DNA of 8,273 nucleotides from an uncultured Collinsella sp. (lineage in GTDB: Bacteria > Actinomycetota > Coriobacteriia > Coriobacteriales > Coriobacteriaceae). The position numbers were made by a program, and so were the translations under genes. The notes below the pieces were generated by a model. That model searched no databases. It saw only the letters and a program-made list of their open reading frames with translations, and was not told the DNA's origin. Location: positions 1 through 8,273 of the forward strand of contig CALBBA010000062.1 of NCBI GenBank assembly GCA_937926755.1, given 5' to 3'. Shown here one piece after another: positions 1-6,442 of this stretch (its first letter is position 1; every line of letters starts with the position of its first letter).

Positions 1-1216
1 CGATCGAAGGCTCGTCCAGCACATAGAGCACGCCTGTCGATCGGTTGCGCACCACGCGAGCAAGCTGCACGCGCTGGCGTTCACCCGTGGAGAGCGTGGC
101 ACCGGCGCGGTCGAGTGAAAGGTAATCGAGACCCAGGTCGACCAGACGACGTGCCGTGCTCAAAAATGAATCGCAGATATCCGCTGCCATGGGCTGCATC
201 TCGGGCGGCAAGGATGCGGGCACCCCACGCACCCACTCAATCGCCTCGCCCAAAGTCATGGCCGCCGCCTGTGCCAGATTGATACCGCGCACCTGGGGCT
301 GCCGCGCAGCCTCGGAGAGACGCGTGCCGCCGCAATCGCGGCATGGGCCCTCGCGCAAAAAGCGCGCAACGCGTTTTAAGCCCTTATCGTCCTTGACCTT
401 GGCGAGCGCATTCTCGACGGTATAGACGGCGTTGTAATAGGTAAAGTCGAGCGGCGTGGCGCCCTCGCCATTTTTGGGAACGTAGAGAATGTGCTTCTTA
501 ACCGCCGGGCCGTGGAACACGATGTCGCGCTCTTGAGGCGTGAGCTGGTTAAACGGCACGTCGGTGCGCACGCCCATCTCGCCAGCCACCTGCTTCATCA
601 GATCCCACATGAGCGTGCCCCAGGGAAGCACCGCGCCCTCGTTGATGGTCTTTGACTCGTCGGGCACCAAGCTCGCCTCGTCCACCTCATGCATAACGCC
701 GGTGCCGCCGCAGGTGGGACATGCACCACCGCTATTGAAAGCCAAATCCTCGGCACCCGGCGCGTAGAACTCGCGGCCGCATGCGGGGCACGTGAGCGAC
801 AGGCCCGCAGCCACGTTAAGGCTCGGCTCCACACGCGCCCCGCAATGCGGGCACACGTGATGGGCGCAGCGGCTAAAGAGTAGACGCAGGCTATTGTTGA
901 GCTCGGTCATGGTGCCAAAGGTGGAACGCACGCCCGGCACGCTGGGGCGCTGATGCAATGCGAGAGCCGCCGGCACGTGCAATACCTCATCCACCTGAGC
1001 GTGCTCGGCCTGCGTCAGGCGACGTCGAGTATAGGTGCTGAGCGCCTCCAGGTAACGGCGCGAGCCCTCGGCATAAAGAACTCCCAGCGCCAGCGAGCTC
1101 TTGCCCGAACCCGACACGCCGGCAATACCCACGAGCTTTCCCAGCGGAATATCGATATCGATGTCCTTGAGGTTGTGTACACGCGCGCCACGCACCTCGA
1201 TAGCCTGCGGGCTCAT
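1..1216 (-). CDS. uvrA: UvrA-like ABC ATPase (UvrA2 type, no UvrB-binding domain), N-terminal half
   Basis: The visible 405 residues are the N-terminal half of a UvrA-family protein; the rest lies beyond base 1. The family binds DNA as an ABC-ATPase dimer. Visible in order: a start resembling UvrA (IEVRGARVHNLKDIDIDIP), Walker A GVSGSGKSS at 33-41, two close CxxC pairs (122/125 and 143/146), FNSGGACPTCGGTG at about 160-173, a later CRDCGGTRLSE zinc motif, ABC signature LSTGERQR, and Walker B VLYVLDEPSI at the edge. Only about 40 residues separate the first CPHC from the CPTC zinc motif, where canonical UvrA has well over 100. The UvrB-binding domain is therefore missing, as in UvrA2/DrrC paralogues linked to tolerance of DNA-binding drugs. 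The signature has STGE in place of the usual SGGE. The ATG at 1216 gives the family-like N-terminus. In-frame GTG 1231 (AGGG about 8 bases upstream) and ATG 1249 are alternatives. It lies just downstream of the ATPase gene, suggesting cotranscription. The family is certain; a repair versus drug-tolerance role is inference. Confidence 0.9.
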   Translation of the reverse strand, partial: MSPQAIEVRGARVHNLKDIDIDIPLGKLVGIAGVSGSGKSSLALGVLYAEGSRRYLEALSTYTRRRLTQAEHAQVDEVLHVPAALALHQRPSVPGVRSTFGTMTELNNSLRLLFSRCAHHVCPHCGARVEPSLNVAAGLSLTCPACGREFYAPGAEDLAFNSGGACPTCGGTGVMHEVDEASLVPDESKTINEGAVLPWGTLMWDLMKQVAGEMGVRTDVPFNQLTPQERDIVFHGPAVKKHILYVPKNGEGATPLDFTYYNAVYTVENALAKVKDDKGLKRVARFLREGPCRDCGGTRLSEAARQPQVRGINLAQAAAMTLGEAIEWVRGVPASLPPEMQPMAADICDSFLSTARRLVDLGLDYLSLDRAGATLSTGERQRVQLARVVRNRSTGVLYVLDEPSI

Positions 1217-1241
1217 CTTCTGTTCCGTCACCTTTATCACC

Positions 1242-2360
1242 CTACTCATGCCATAAAACTCGATCGCGAATGTACGCGCCCAGCATGGGCACGGTAAATC
1301 GGACGAGGCCGTATCCGGCAGCCTCGATGACGCGCTCGCGAATCAGGCTTGCGCGATATTTACTCGCCCAGCTCTGGGTACGGTCGCAGCGCTCAATGAT
1401 ATCCGCCATGTGACTCGGTTTGCCCTCGTCAACCGCCATGGCCTCGATAAAAAGGCGCTGTGGACTGCGCAGCCCGTAATATAGAGGCGCGTCAACCGCT
1501 TCGTAGAACTCGGAGACGGCATCCGCATGGCCATCCTCGACATCGTGCCTTTCGATGACTTGCGAGCCACGCCGGACAGCAGAGCGCCACATGTAATAGC
1601 CCACCAGCTGAACCATATAGGGATGCCCCATGCTCTTGCGCGCCGCAAGGTCCGCCGTCTCCGCGTCAACGCAAAGGCCAGCGTCTTTGACCGTCTGGAC
1701 ATATGAATCGCGCACTTTGGGCAAAGATATTGCCCCCAACGTACGCTGCTGGGCACGCCGCAAAAACGTCACGCTCGGCTCTTCGAGCAGATCGTCAACC
1801 ATACTGGGTAAGCCGGCGAACACCAGCGCAAGACCGCGCTGGTCGCTATCGGGCAATCCCGTGGCATCCTGGTCTCCGAGCACCTGCTGATAGAGGACGG
1901 CAAGAGCCGCCAGTTCCTCGATAGACACCGATTGTGCCTCGTCAATCGCAAACAAGACGCCCTTGCCCGGACCGAGCTTCTTGAGACGCTCGTTGACCAG
2001 CCCTCGCAATGTCTCGCCTTTTGCCCGCGCCGCCTCGACCGACATCCGGCCAAACGACGGCCCAAACTCCATTGACGTCACAACGGGTTTATTCGAGCGA
2101 AGCGCGTCGGCCAAGCGGTCGCATAAGCCAAGCGAAGCGGAATCGGAGACAACCGCCCATCCGCGCTCGCTGGCCAGACGTTGCAGCTCCCGCAGGAGAA
2201 CTGTCTTGCCGCAGCCGCGGTTTCCCGTAATGAGCATGAGCCTGCCCGGCGCTCCGGCGCCGTTGTCGAGCCCTTCCTCAAAATCTTCGATGACCGACTC
2301 GCGACCAATGAGCATCGGAGGCCGCTTGCCTGCCGTTGGCTTAAAGGGATTTGGATTCAT
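1242..2360 (-). CDS. AAA-type ATP-binding protein with C-terminal winged-helix-like region
   Basis: A 372-residue P-loop ATPase of unknown role. Walker A GNRGCGKT is at 46-53 and Walker B VLFAIDE at 135-141, followed by AQS. A sensor-1-like strand (LALVFAGLPS, about 177-186) and a possible arginine-finger segment FLRRAQQR (about 199-206) come next. The last 80 residues (SKYRASLIRERVIEAAGYGLVRFTVP) look like a winged helix that could contact DNA. The layout resembles the Orc1/Cdc6- or STAND-like 'AAA family ATPase' proteins common in actinobacteria, which mostly have no assigned function. The N-terminal PFKPTAGKRPPMLIGRES is typical of that family. A GAGGAGG site sits 6 bases before the ATG. 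The stop at 1242-1244 is 25 bases from the UvrA-like start, so the two are probably translated from one message. Three 10-bp repeats lie 36 to 65 bases upstream and may control it. No membrane segment or nuclease motif is seen. ATPase assignment is firm; the biological role is unknown. Confidence 0.9.
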   Translation of the reverse strand: MNPNPFKPTAGKRPPMLIGRESVIEDFEEGLDNGAGAPGRLMLITGNRGCGKTVLLRELQRLASERGWAVVSDSASLGLCDRLADALRSNKPVVTSMEFGPSFGRMSVEAARAKGETLRGLVNERLKKLGPGKGVLFAIDEAQSVSIEELAALAVLYQQVLGDQDATGLPDSDQRGLALVFAGLPSMVDDLLEEPSVTFLRRAQQRTLGAISLPKVRDSYVQTVKDAGLCVDAETADLAARKSMGHPYMVQLVGYYMWRSAVRRGSQVIERHDVEDGHADAVSEFYEAVDAPLYYGLRSPQRLFIEAMAVDEGKPSHMADIIERCDRTQSWASKYRASLIRERVIEAAGYGLVRFTVPMLGAYIRDRVLWHE

Positions 2361-2390
2361 GTCGGCCTCCTCGGATTGGCAAACGCTGCC

Positions 2391-2426
2391 TATAGTTATA
2401 CCAACTTATACCGAGTTATACCAATA
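2391..2426 (-). promoter_or_regulatory. Three tandem 10-bp repeats with promoter-like hexamers upstream of the ATPase
   Basis: On the plus strand TTATACC recurs at 2396, 2406 and 2416 with an exact 10-base period (TTATACCAAC, TTATACCGAG, TTATACCAAT). Read towards the ATPase gene, these are GGTATAA boxes one helical turn apart. They contain a -35-like TTGGTA (2419-2424) and, 18 bases on, a -10-like TATAAC, leaving about 35 bases to the ATG. This could be the promoter itself, an operator overlapping it, or both. The repeats are exact; the promoter role is inference. Confidence 0.5.
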
Positions 2427-2427
2427 G

Positions 2428-2460
2428 CATGTGACAGAGGAACTGTCCCTTTGTCACATG
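2428..2460 (-). repeat. Palindromic repeat (copy A, AAAGGGACAG core) overlapping the GTPase stop codon
   Basis: Perfect 9-bp inverted repeat CATGTGACA (2428-2436) and TGTCACATG (2452-2460) around a 15-base loop. On the minus strand the loop region carries AAAGGGACAG, and AGGGA/TTCCT can form a small inner stem. The TGA stop of the upstream GTPase (2454-2456) and its last Met codon lie inside the arm. The same core occurs in a second palindrome at 7308-7342, also right after a minus-strand stop. It is probably a dispersed REP-like element, possibly acting as an RNA 3'-end structure. There is no long T-run, so a classical terminator role is doubtful. Confidence 0.65.
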
Positions 2461-4457
2461 TGGCCGAAAAACTCGGCGTCTGCTGCTCGCCAGGGGCGGA
2501 AGGTGGAGGGATCGACCTTTACGTGGGCTGCCTCGGGGACGTCGTACCATTTGACCGTGTAACCGGCGCCGTGAGAGCAAAAGACCGAATCGGGCGTGTT
2601 GGGCAGATCGGCCTCGGGCTCATAGGCGGCCGTCTCGATGACGCGCTCGGCATCATGGCAAGCCGCATAGCCGGCGAACTCTAGGTACAGATGCCCACGA
2701 CCACTCGTATAGGCGGCCACCTCCAGCGCGTAATCCTGCACCTCGGATGCCGGCACGCGACCCACAAGCTTCGCCCGGTCTCCCGCCATCGTCGGCGGCT
2801 CGTACGCGGCACCCATGCGTGTGGCATCCGAGAGTGCCCGGCCCACGCACTCCCCCGGCACCTCGAGCTCAAAGCGATACCACGGCTCCAACAGCACCGC
2901 CGCGCCGGCGTCACGCGCCTGCATCAAACCCTGGCGAATCGCGCGGTACGTGGCCTGGCGAAAGTCGCCGCCCTCGGTGTGTTTGGCATGCGCACGGCCG
3001 CCCGTGAGCGTAATGCGCACATCGGTGATGGGCGAGCCCGTCAGCACGCCCAGGTGGTCGCGCTCCATAGCGTTGGTGAGTGCCAAACGCTGCCAGTTAA
3101 GATCGAGCTCGTCGGTCGAGGTCACGGTGCCAAACTGCACGCCCGAACCCGCTGGCAACGGCTCCAGGCGCAGATGCACCTCGGCATAGTGGCGCAGCGG
3201 CTCAAAGTGGCCCACGCCCTCGACCGGCCGCGAAATAGTCTCCTTATAGAGAATGCCGCCGGGCTCAAACGCAACCGAAAGGCCAAAGCGATCGGCCAAC
3301 ACCCGCTGCACGACCTCGAGTTGCACGGCGCCCATCAACTGCAAATGGATCTGCTCAAGATGCGTATTCCAGCTTACGCCGAGCATGGGGTCTTCGTCCG
3401 CCAACTCACTCAGCGCTTTAAACACCGCATGAACGTCGTGTTCGCCCGGCAGCACCGTATAGGTGAGGACCGGAGCGATGACGGGCGCATCGCCCGCGGG
3501 CTCCGTGCCCAGGGCGTCCCCTGGGCGAACGTGCGCAAGACCCGTCACGGCGCAAATACCGCCAGCAGCAACTTCTTGGGCAAGCTCATACTTCTCGCCG
3601 TTATAGATGCGCACCTGATCGACCTTCTGTTCCCACGCCTCGGCACCGGAACGTCCGTCAATCATCTGCTTGGCATGCAGCGTGCCGCCGGTCACTTTAA
3701 CCCAAGCCAAGCGCTCGCCACGATCCCCGCGGCTGACACGATAGACGCGCGCGGCAAACTCCGGGTGCCATGCCTGTTCGCGCATCAGCGCGCATATGCC
3801 ATCCAGCAGTTCGTCCACGCCTTGGTCCTTGAGCGCCGATCCGGCAAAGCAAGGAAAGAGCTTGCGCTCGGCAACCATGCGCGAAAGCGTGGCAGTCGAA
3901 AGCTCCCCTGCGTCGAGAAACTCCTCGAGCGCCGCCTCGTCCAACGCAGCAGCGTCCTCCTGAACGGCGCCGCCCGTCAGCAGTTCGTTGGCATCCAGGC
4001 AGCCCTCGGAAAGACGCTGCCCGAGTTGTGCCAGCAAAACATCGCGGCCGGGATTCTCCAAATCGATCTTGTTGATGAAGATGAACGTCGGGATGTCATA
4101 GCGTGCAAGCAGGCGCCACAGGGTTTCGGTGTGCCCTTGCACGCCGTCGTTGGCACCCACAACCAAAATCGCGTAGTCGAGTGCGCGCAGCGTGCGCTCC
4201 GCCTCGGCAGAAAAATCGACATGGCCGGGAGCATCCACGAGCATGACGTGGGTATCGCCGTGGTCGAGCACGGCCTGCGACGAGAAGATCGTGATACCGC
4301 GCTCACGCTCAATCTCGTTCGTATCCAGATGCGAGTCGCCATCGTCAACGCGGCCGCGCTTGCGAATGCGGCCCGCGTTAAACAGCATGGCCTCGGCCAG
4401 CGTGGTCTTGCCGGCATCGACATGCGCCAAGATTCCAACGACCGCTTGCTTCGACAT
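2454..4457 (-). CDS. TetM/EF-G-like translational GTPase, not a proven tetracycline resistance protein
   Basis: A 667-residue GTPase of the ribosomal-protection/EF-G family; TetM and TetO relatives are about 640. The G domain holds G1 AHVDAGKT (11-18), a switch I segment ending RGIT (53-56), G3 DAPGH (75-79), G4 NKID (129-132) and G5 GSALK (206-210). EF-G-like domains II to V follow, ending with the conserved C-terminal NTPDSVFCSHGAGYTVKW. It should bind the ribosomal A-site region and hydrolyse GTP. In the domain IV loop the TetM segment YYSPV, including the proline that displaces tetracycline, aligns without gaps to AHAKH (489-493), so resistance is unlikely or mechanistically different. 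The ATG at 4457 follows AAGAGGAGAGCC, an ideal site. An in-frame start at 4526 would add 23 unrelated residues and run into the promoter region. The stop codon lies inside a palindromic repeat. Close relatives are usually named 'translation factor GTPase family protein'. Confidence 0.92.
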   Translation of the reverse strand: MSKQAVVGILAHVDAGKTTLAEAMLFNAGRIRKRGRVDDGDSHLDTNEIERERGITIFSSQAVLDHGDTHVMLVDAPGHVDFSAEAERTLRALDYAILVVGANDGVQGHTETLWRLLARYDIPTFIFINKIDLENPGRDVLLAQLGQRLSEGCLDANELLTGGAVQEDAAALDEAALEEFLDAGELSTATLSRMVAERKLFPCFAGSALKDQGVDELLDGICALMREQAWHPEFAARVYRVSRGDRGERLAWVKVTGGTLHAKQMIDGRSGAEAWEQKVDQVRIYNGEKYELAQEVAAGGICAVTGLAHVRPGDALGTEPAGDAPVIAPVLTYTVLPGEHDVHAVFKALSELADEDPMLGVSWNTHLEQIHLQLMGAVQLEVVQRVLADRFGLSVAFEPGGILYKETISRPVEGVGHFEPLRHYAEVHLRLEPLPAGSGVQFGTVTSTDELDLNWQRLALTNAMERDHLGVLTGSPITDVRITLTGGRAHAKHTEGGDFRQATYRAIRQGLMQARDAGAAVLLEPWYRFELEVPGECVGRALSDATRMGAAYEPPTMAGDRAKLVGRVPASEVQDYALEVAAYTSGRGHLYLEFAGYAACHDAERVIETAAYEPEADLPNTPDSVFCSHGAGYTVKWYDVPEAAHVKVDPSTFRPWRAADAEFFGHM

Positions 4458-4517
4458 GGCTCTCCTCTTATTGCAAGCCCATCGCACGCGGCAACGGGCA
4501 CCCTCGTTCCACACTGG

Positions 4518-4546
4518 ATGATACAATTTACGGGCCGGTGGGCGAA
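4518..4546 (-). promoter_or_regulatory. Putative promoter of the GTPase gene, with an overlapping opposite-strand -10
   Basis: Towards the GTPase (minus strand) there is a -10-like TATCAT (4518-4523, five of six) preceded by a weak -35-like TTCGCC (4541-4546) at 17 bases, about 60 bases before the ATG at 4457. On the plus strand the same bases form an extended -10, TGATACAAT (4519-4527), which could start a rightward transcript near 4534. Both calls are by eye. Confidence 0.4.
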
Positions 4547-4701
4547 GCGGGCCCTATCCCCCGACCGAGCTCATCGCCCCGCGTTGCCGCGCGGCGATTT
4601 TCGTAGGTTCGCGCCTTGCGAAAGCCGGCACCTCCCCTTTTTGTCTGCCCGGGTTCATCTGGGGCGGTAACAATGCGAGTCCCACAACGACGCGTTTTAC
4701 C

Positions 4702-4730
4702 AAAAATGGCCCCACTCGGGGCCATTTTTT
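4702..4730. terminator. Bidirectional intrinsic terminator
   Basis: A perfect 12-bp stem, AAAAATGGCCCC (4702-4713) with GGGGCCATTTTT (4718-4729), around the loop ACTC. There is a T-run on the 3' side in both directions. It lies 34 bases downstream of the stop of the minus-strand GNAT gene, which it most likely terminates. It would equally stop any rightward transcript from the 4458-4700 region. Confidence 0.88.
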
Positions 4731-4763
4731 ATTTGAGCTGGGTGATGATACGTGCCTTGGCTC

Positions 4764-5252
4764 CTACGCCTCGCGCAGCCAATCAAACGCGACACGCGCC
4801 GTGCCGTCGGACACATAGACGATACCGACACGCTCGAACCCCGCCTTGGCGATGGCGCCCTGCATGGGCAAGTTGTCCTCGTGCGTGTCAATACGCAGAT
4901 GGTCGGCGCATTCCTTGGCAAAGGCAAACATCGCCGCCGCGATACCGTGCACGGTGCCGTCGGATGCCACGCGATGCAGCACGGCATACGGAGTGTCGCT
5001 GCGCCATTGACCGTCCTCAATCACGTCATAGCACTCGTCCGGACCCGGTAAAAAGGCAAACGTCGCCACCACGCGGCCGTCGACTTCGCACACGTAACTG
5101 CCACCAGCGGCGATATCGGCAGCCAGCTGCTCGGCCGAAGGCGTGCCCTCGGGCCACTGCGTGGCGTTGCCATGCGCGCGCATAAAGGCGCGGGCCGCGT
5201 CATAGATAGCCATGACAGCGGGAATGTCGGTATCGAGGGTTTTTCTGATCAT
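4764..5252 (-). CDS. GNAT-family N-acetyltransferase
   Basis: A 162-residue acetyl-CoA-dependent acyltransferase, the normal size for a single GNAT domain. The N-terminus MIRKTLDTDIPAVMAIYDAA is the usual first strand and helix. The acetyl-CoA-binding motif A is HRVASDGTVHGIAA (about 93-106). It is followed by RIDTHEDNLPMQ (about 120-131) and the motif B segment KAGFERVGIVYV (about 136-147). The DTHEDN..MQ...KAGF string is characteristic of a broad subgroup of uncharacterised cytoplasmic GNATs, so the substrate cannot be read from sequence. The ATG at 5252 is preferred; an in-frame GTG immediately precedes it (5255). The sequence GAGG lies about 13 bases upstream of the ATG. It diverges from the small Cys/His protein gene across a shared palindromic intergenic site and ends at a strong terminator. 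Confidence 0.92.
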   Translation of the reverse strand: MIRKTLDTDIPAVMAIYDAARAFMRAHGNATQWPEGTPSAEQLAADIAAGGSYVCEVDGRVVATFAFLPGPDECYDVIEDGQWRSDTPYAVLHRVASDGTVHGIAAAMFAFAKECADHLRIDTHEDNLPMQGAIAKAGFERVGIVYVSDGTARVAFDWLREA

Positions 5253-5273
5253 CACGCGGCGACCTCACGTTTA

Positions 5274-5305
5274 TTGGTATCACTTTGATTGAGCAATGAT
5301 ACCAA
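5274..5305. promoter_or_regulatory. Perfect inverted repeat in a divergent promoter region
   Basis: TTGGTATCA (5274-5282) and TGATACCAA (5297-5305) form a perfect 9-bp inverted repeat with a 14-base spacer, between the divergent GNAT and 98-residue protein genes. Because of the symmetry each strand reads TTGGTA, 17 bases, then TGATAC, a weak -35/-10 pair in both directions. It may be a bidirectional promoter or a dimeric repressor operator. The half-site TTGGTAT recurs in the repeats upstream of the ATPase. The palindrome is certain; its role is inferred. Confidence 0.5.
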
Positions 5306-5329
5306 CGTTTGGAGAGGAGCGCGAAGCAG

Positions 5330-5626
5330 ATGGGGAGCAAAAAGCGAGCCGCCTGGTCAAAAGCAAAAAGCGAGTTTTTGAGCACTGCCACCGGCGGCGA
5401 TATGAGCGACCTGTTTGCACGCGAGGACGAGCGCCGCGACGCCCTGGACGCCGAGCGCGATGAAGCTTGGCGCTACAAGTCGTGCGAGCGCAAAAACCGT
5501 TACGACACGCGCGCCGAGGCCGAGGCCGTTATGGCCGACTGCGAAAACCGCGGACGCCGCGGGCTGGCCTGCTACAAATGCGAATACTGCGGCGGCTGGC
5601 ACCTGACGTCGCACCCTTGGAAATAG
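5330..5626 (+). CDS. Small Cys/His (putative zinc-binding) protein
   Basis: A 98-residue basic and acidic protein of unknown function. Residues 1-50 are charged and helical in character (DLFAREDERRDALDAERDEA). Residues 51-98 look like a compact metal-binding fold: C52 in SCERKNRYDTRAEAEA, C71, C81, then YKCEYCGGWHLTS with C84, C87 and H91. The pattern of C, then K-RY-T-A, then Y-C-x2-C-GGWHLTS, is found in small phage and actinobacterial proteins of unknown role. A zinc ribbon is a reasonable reading, but I cannot name a family. The ATG at 5330 follows GGAGAGGAG (5311-5319) by 10 bases. An upstream in-frame TTG at 5309 overlaps that site and is unlikely. It diverges from the GNAT gene and converges on rsmJ with 48 bases between stops and no evident terminator there. 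Confidence 0.8.
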   Translation: MGSKKRAAWSKAKSEFLSTATGGDMSDLFAREDERRDALDAERDEAWRYKSCERKNRYDTRAEAEAVMADCENRGRRGLACYKCEYCGGWHLTSHPWK

Positions 5627-5674
5627 ACCCCACATCGGCACGGCACTGACGGAGCGCCAACCATCGCACGCAAG

Positions 5675-6379
5675 CTACGGGCGCGGCGGCACCAAAACAT
5701 CGTAGCGAACAGCCTTGCCCGCAAGTTGATAGCTCGGCTTAACGCCAGCAAGCAGTGGCCCCTTCACCGGTCGCTTGATAACGACCTTGCGCGGGTGCAC
5801 CGCAAGCGCAGCTTCGACCAGCGTCTCCTCATCGGCGCACGGCTGTTCCAGATGATGCAAGAGTTGGAACTTCTTTTTAACCGCCGCGCTCTTGGTGCGC
5901 TCGGGAAACATGGGGTCCAGATACACCACGTCGGGAGCGGTGAGCTCGCCCTGCCCGATCAGCTCGGCCGTATGGCGAAGGCCGGCAATGCTGTCCTCGC
6001 CCGCATGTAAGCGCATGCGCGCCACAGCAGCCGCAAGCGCCGGATCATCTGCCGCGCGATCCAAGGCATCCTTGAGGAGCGCCGCGATCACGCAATCCTG
6101 CTCATACAGATCGACGGTAAAGCCCGCGGCCGCCAGCAGCAGCGAATCCTCGCCAAAGCCTGCCGTAGCGTCAATCGCCCATGGTCGCTCGATGCCCTTT
6201 GTGCGCGCAGCCTTCACCAACAGCTCTTGCTGCAGACGGCCCTGCTTGAGTCGCGGCAGCATGCGGCCAAAATCGGCACGCAGCTCCATCGTGCCGTCGG
6301 TGAGCGTGAGGCCCTCGGACTTCCCGGTCAGCTCAAGCCCCGCGGCCCGAGCAACAGAAAAGGGATCGACGACGCCCAT
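5675..6379 (-). CDS. rsmJ: RsmJ-type 16S rRNA guanine-N2 methyltransferase
   Basis: A 234-residue class I SAM-dependent methyltransferase. E. coli RsmJ (about 250 residues) makes m2G1516 in 16S rRNA in the small-subunit decoding region. Visible are the SAM-binding segment WAIDATAGFGEDSLLLAAAG (about 67-86), the acidic end of the next strand (YEQD, 92-95), the catalytic-type YLDPMFPERTKSAAVKKK (153-170, DPMFP 155-159), and VVIKRPVKGPLL, all of which align well with E. coli RsmJ. The N-terminus is shorter than in enterobacteria but keeps the LTDGTMELRADF and LKQGRLQQELLVKAA segments. The ATG at 6379 has AAGGAG five bases upstream. A 47-codon membrane protein gene lies 63 bases upstream on the same strand, so they may be cotranscribed. 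RsmJ is best studied in gammaproteobacteria, so the exact rRNA target here is inferred by homology. Confidence 0.88.
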   Translation of the reverse strand: MGVVDPFSVARAAGLELTGKSEGLTLTDGTMELRADFGRMLPRLKQGRLQQELLVKAARTKGIERPWAIDATAGFGEDSLLLAAAGFTVDLYEQDCVIAALLKDALDRAADDPALAAAVARMRLHAGEDSIAGLRHTAELIGQGELTAPDVVYLDPMFPERTKSAAVKKKFQLLHHLEQPCADEETLVEAALAVHPRKVVIKRPVKGPLLAGVKPSYQLAGKAVRYDVLVPPRP

Positions 6380-6442
6380 GGGTACTCCTTAGCAAGCAAA
6401 ACGAATACGTGAGCGCCGTTTGTGTCGGCACCCCACCGTCCG

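Larger units (their letters stand above)
4458..4763. other. Structured non-coding gap between the GTPase and GNAT genes
   Basis: About 300 bases with no convincing gene; open frames here are low-complexity extensions of shadows. It holds promoter-like elements on both strands near 4518-4546, GC-rich hairpins, and the terminator at 4702-4730. The hairpins are ATCGCCCCGCG (4573-4583) with CGCGCGGCGAT (4588-4598), one mismatch in 11, and a TTCGC/GCGAA stem near 4610-4622. Upstream of 4457 it forms the GTPase leader. I matched it by eye to no riboswitch, T-box, tmRNA, SRP or RNase P signature. Confidence 0.5.

Noticed and set aside
2391..2426. CRISPR or plasmid iteron interpretation of the three tandem repeats
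   Set aside because: Units of 10 bases without spacers are too short for CRISPR, and there is no replication initiator gene; an operator or promoter explanation fits better.
2454..4457. Calling the GTPase a tetracycline resistance gene (tetM/tetW)
   Set aside because: The drug-displacing loop residues are not conserved and no mobile element surrounds it; a family-level name is safer.
4458..4526. Upstream in-frame start adding 23 residues to the GTPase
   Set aside because: The added residues have no counterpart in the family, the frame would start within the promoter-like region, and ATG 4457 has an ideal AGGAG site.
2691..4670. A 659-residue open frame on the plus strand antisense to the GTPase
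   Set aside because: It lies opposite a gene with complete GTPase motifs and is rich in Arg, His and Leu with no domain; high GC removes stops from the opposite strand. It is a shadow.
4528..4725. 65-codon minus-strand open frame in the gap upstream of the GTPase
   Set aside because: It starts inside the terminator stem, has low-complexity Arg/Gly-rich content and no ribosome binding site.
4530..4730. 6S RNA, SRP RNA, tmRNA, T-box or a known riboswitch in the structured gap
   Set aside because: I looked for the conserved sequence blocks of these classes on both strands and found none; only hairpins and a terminator remain.
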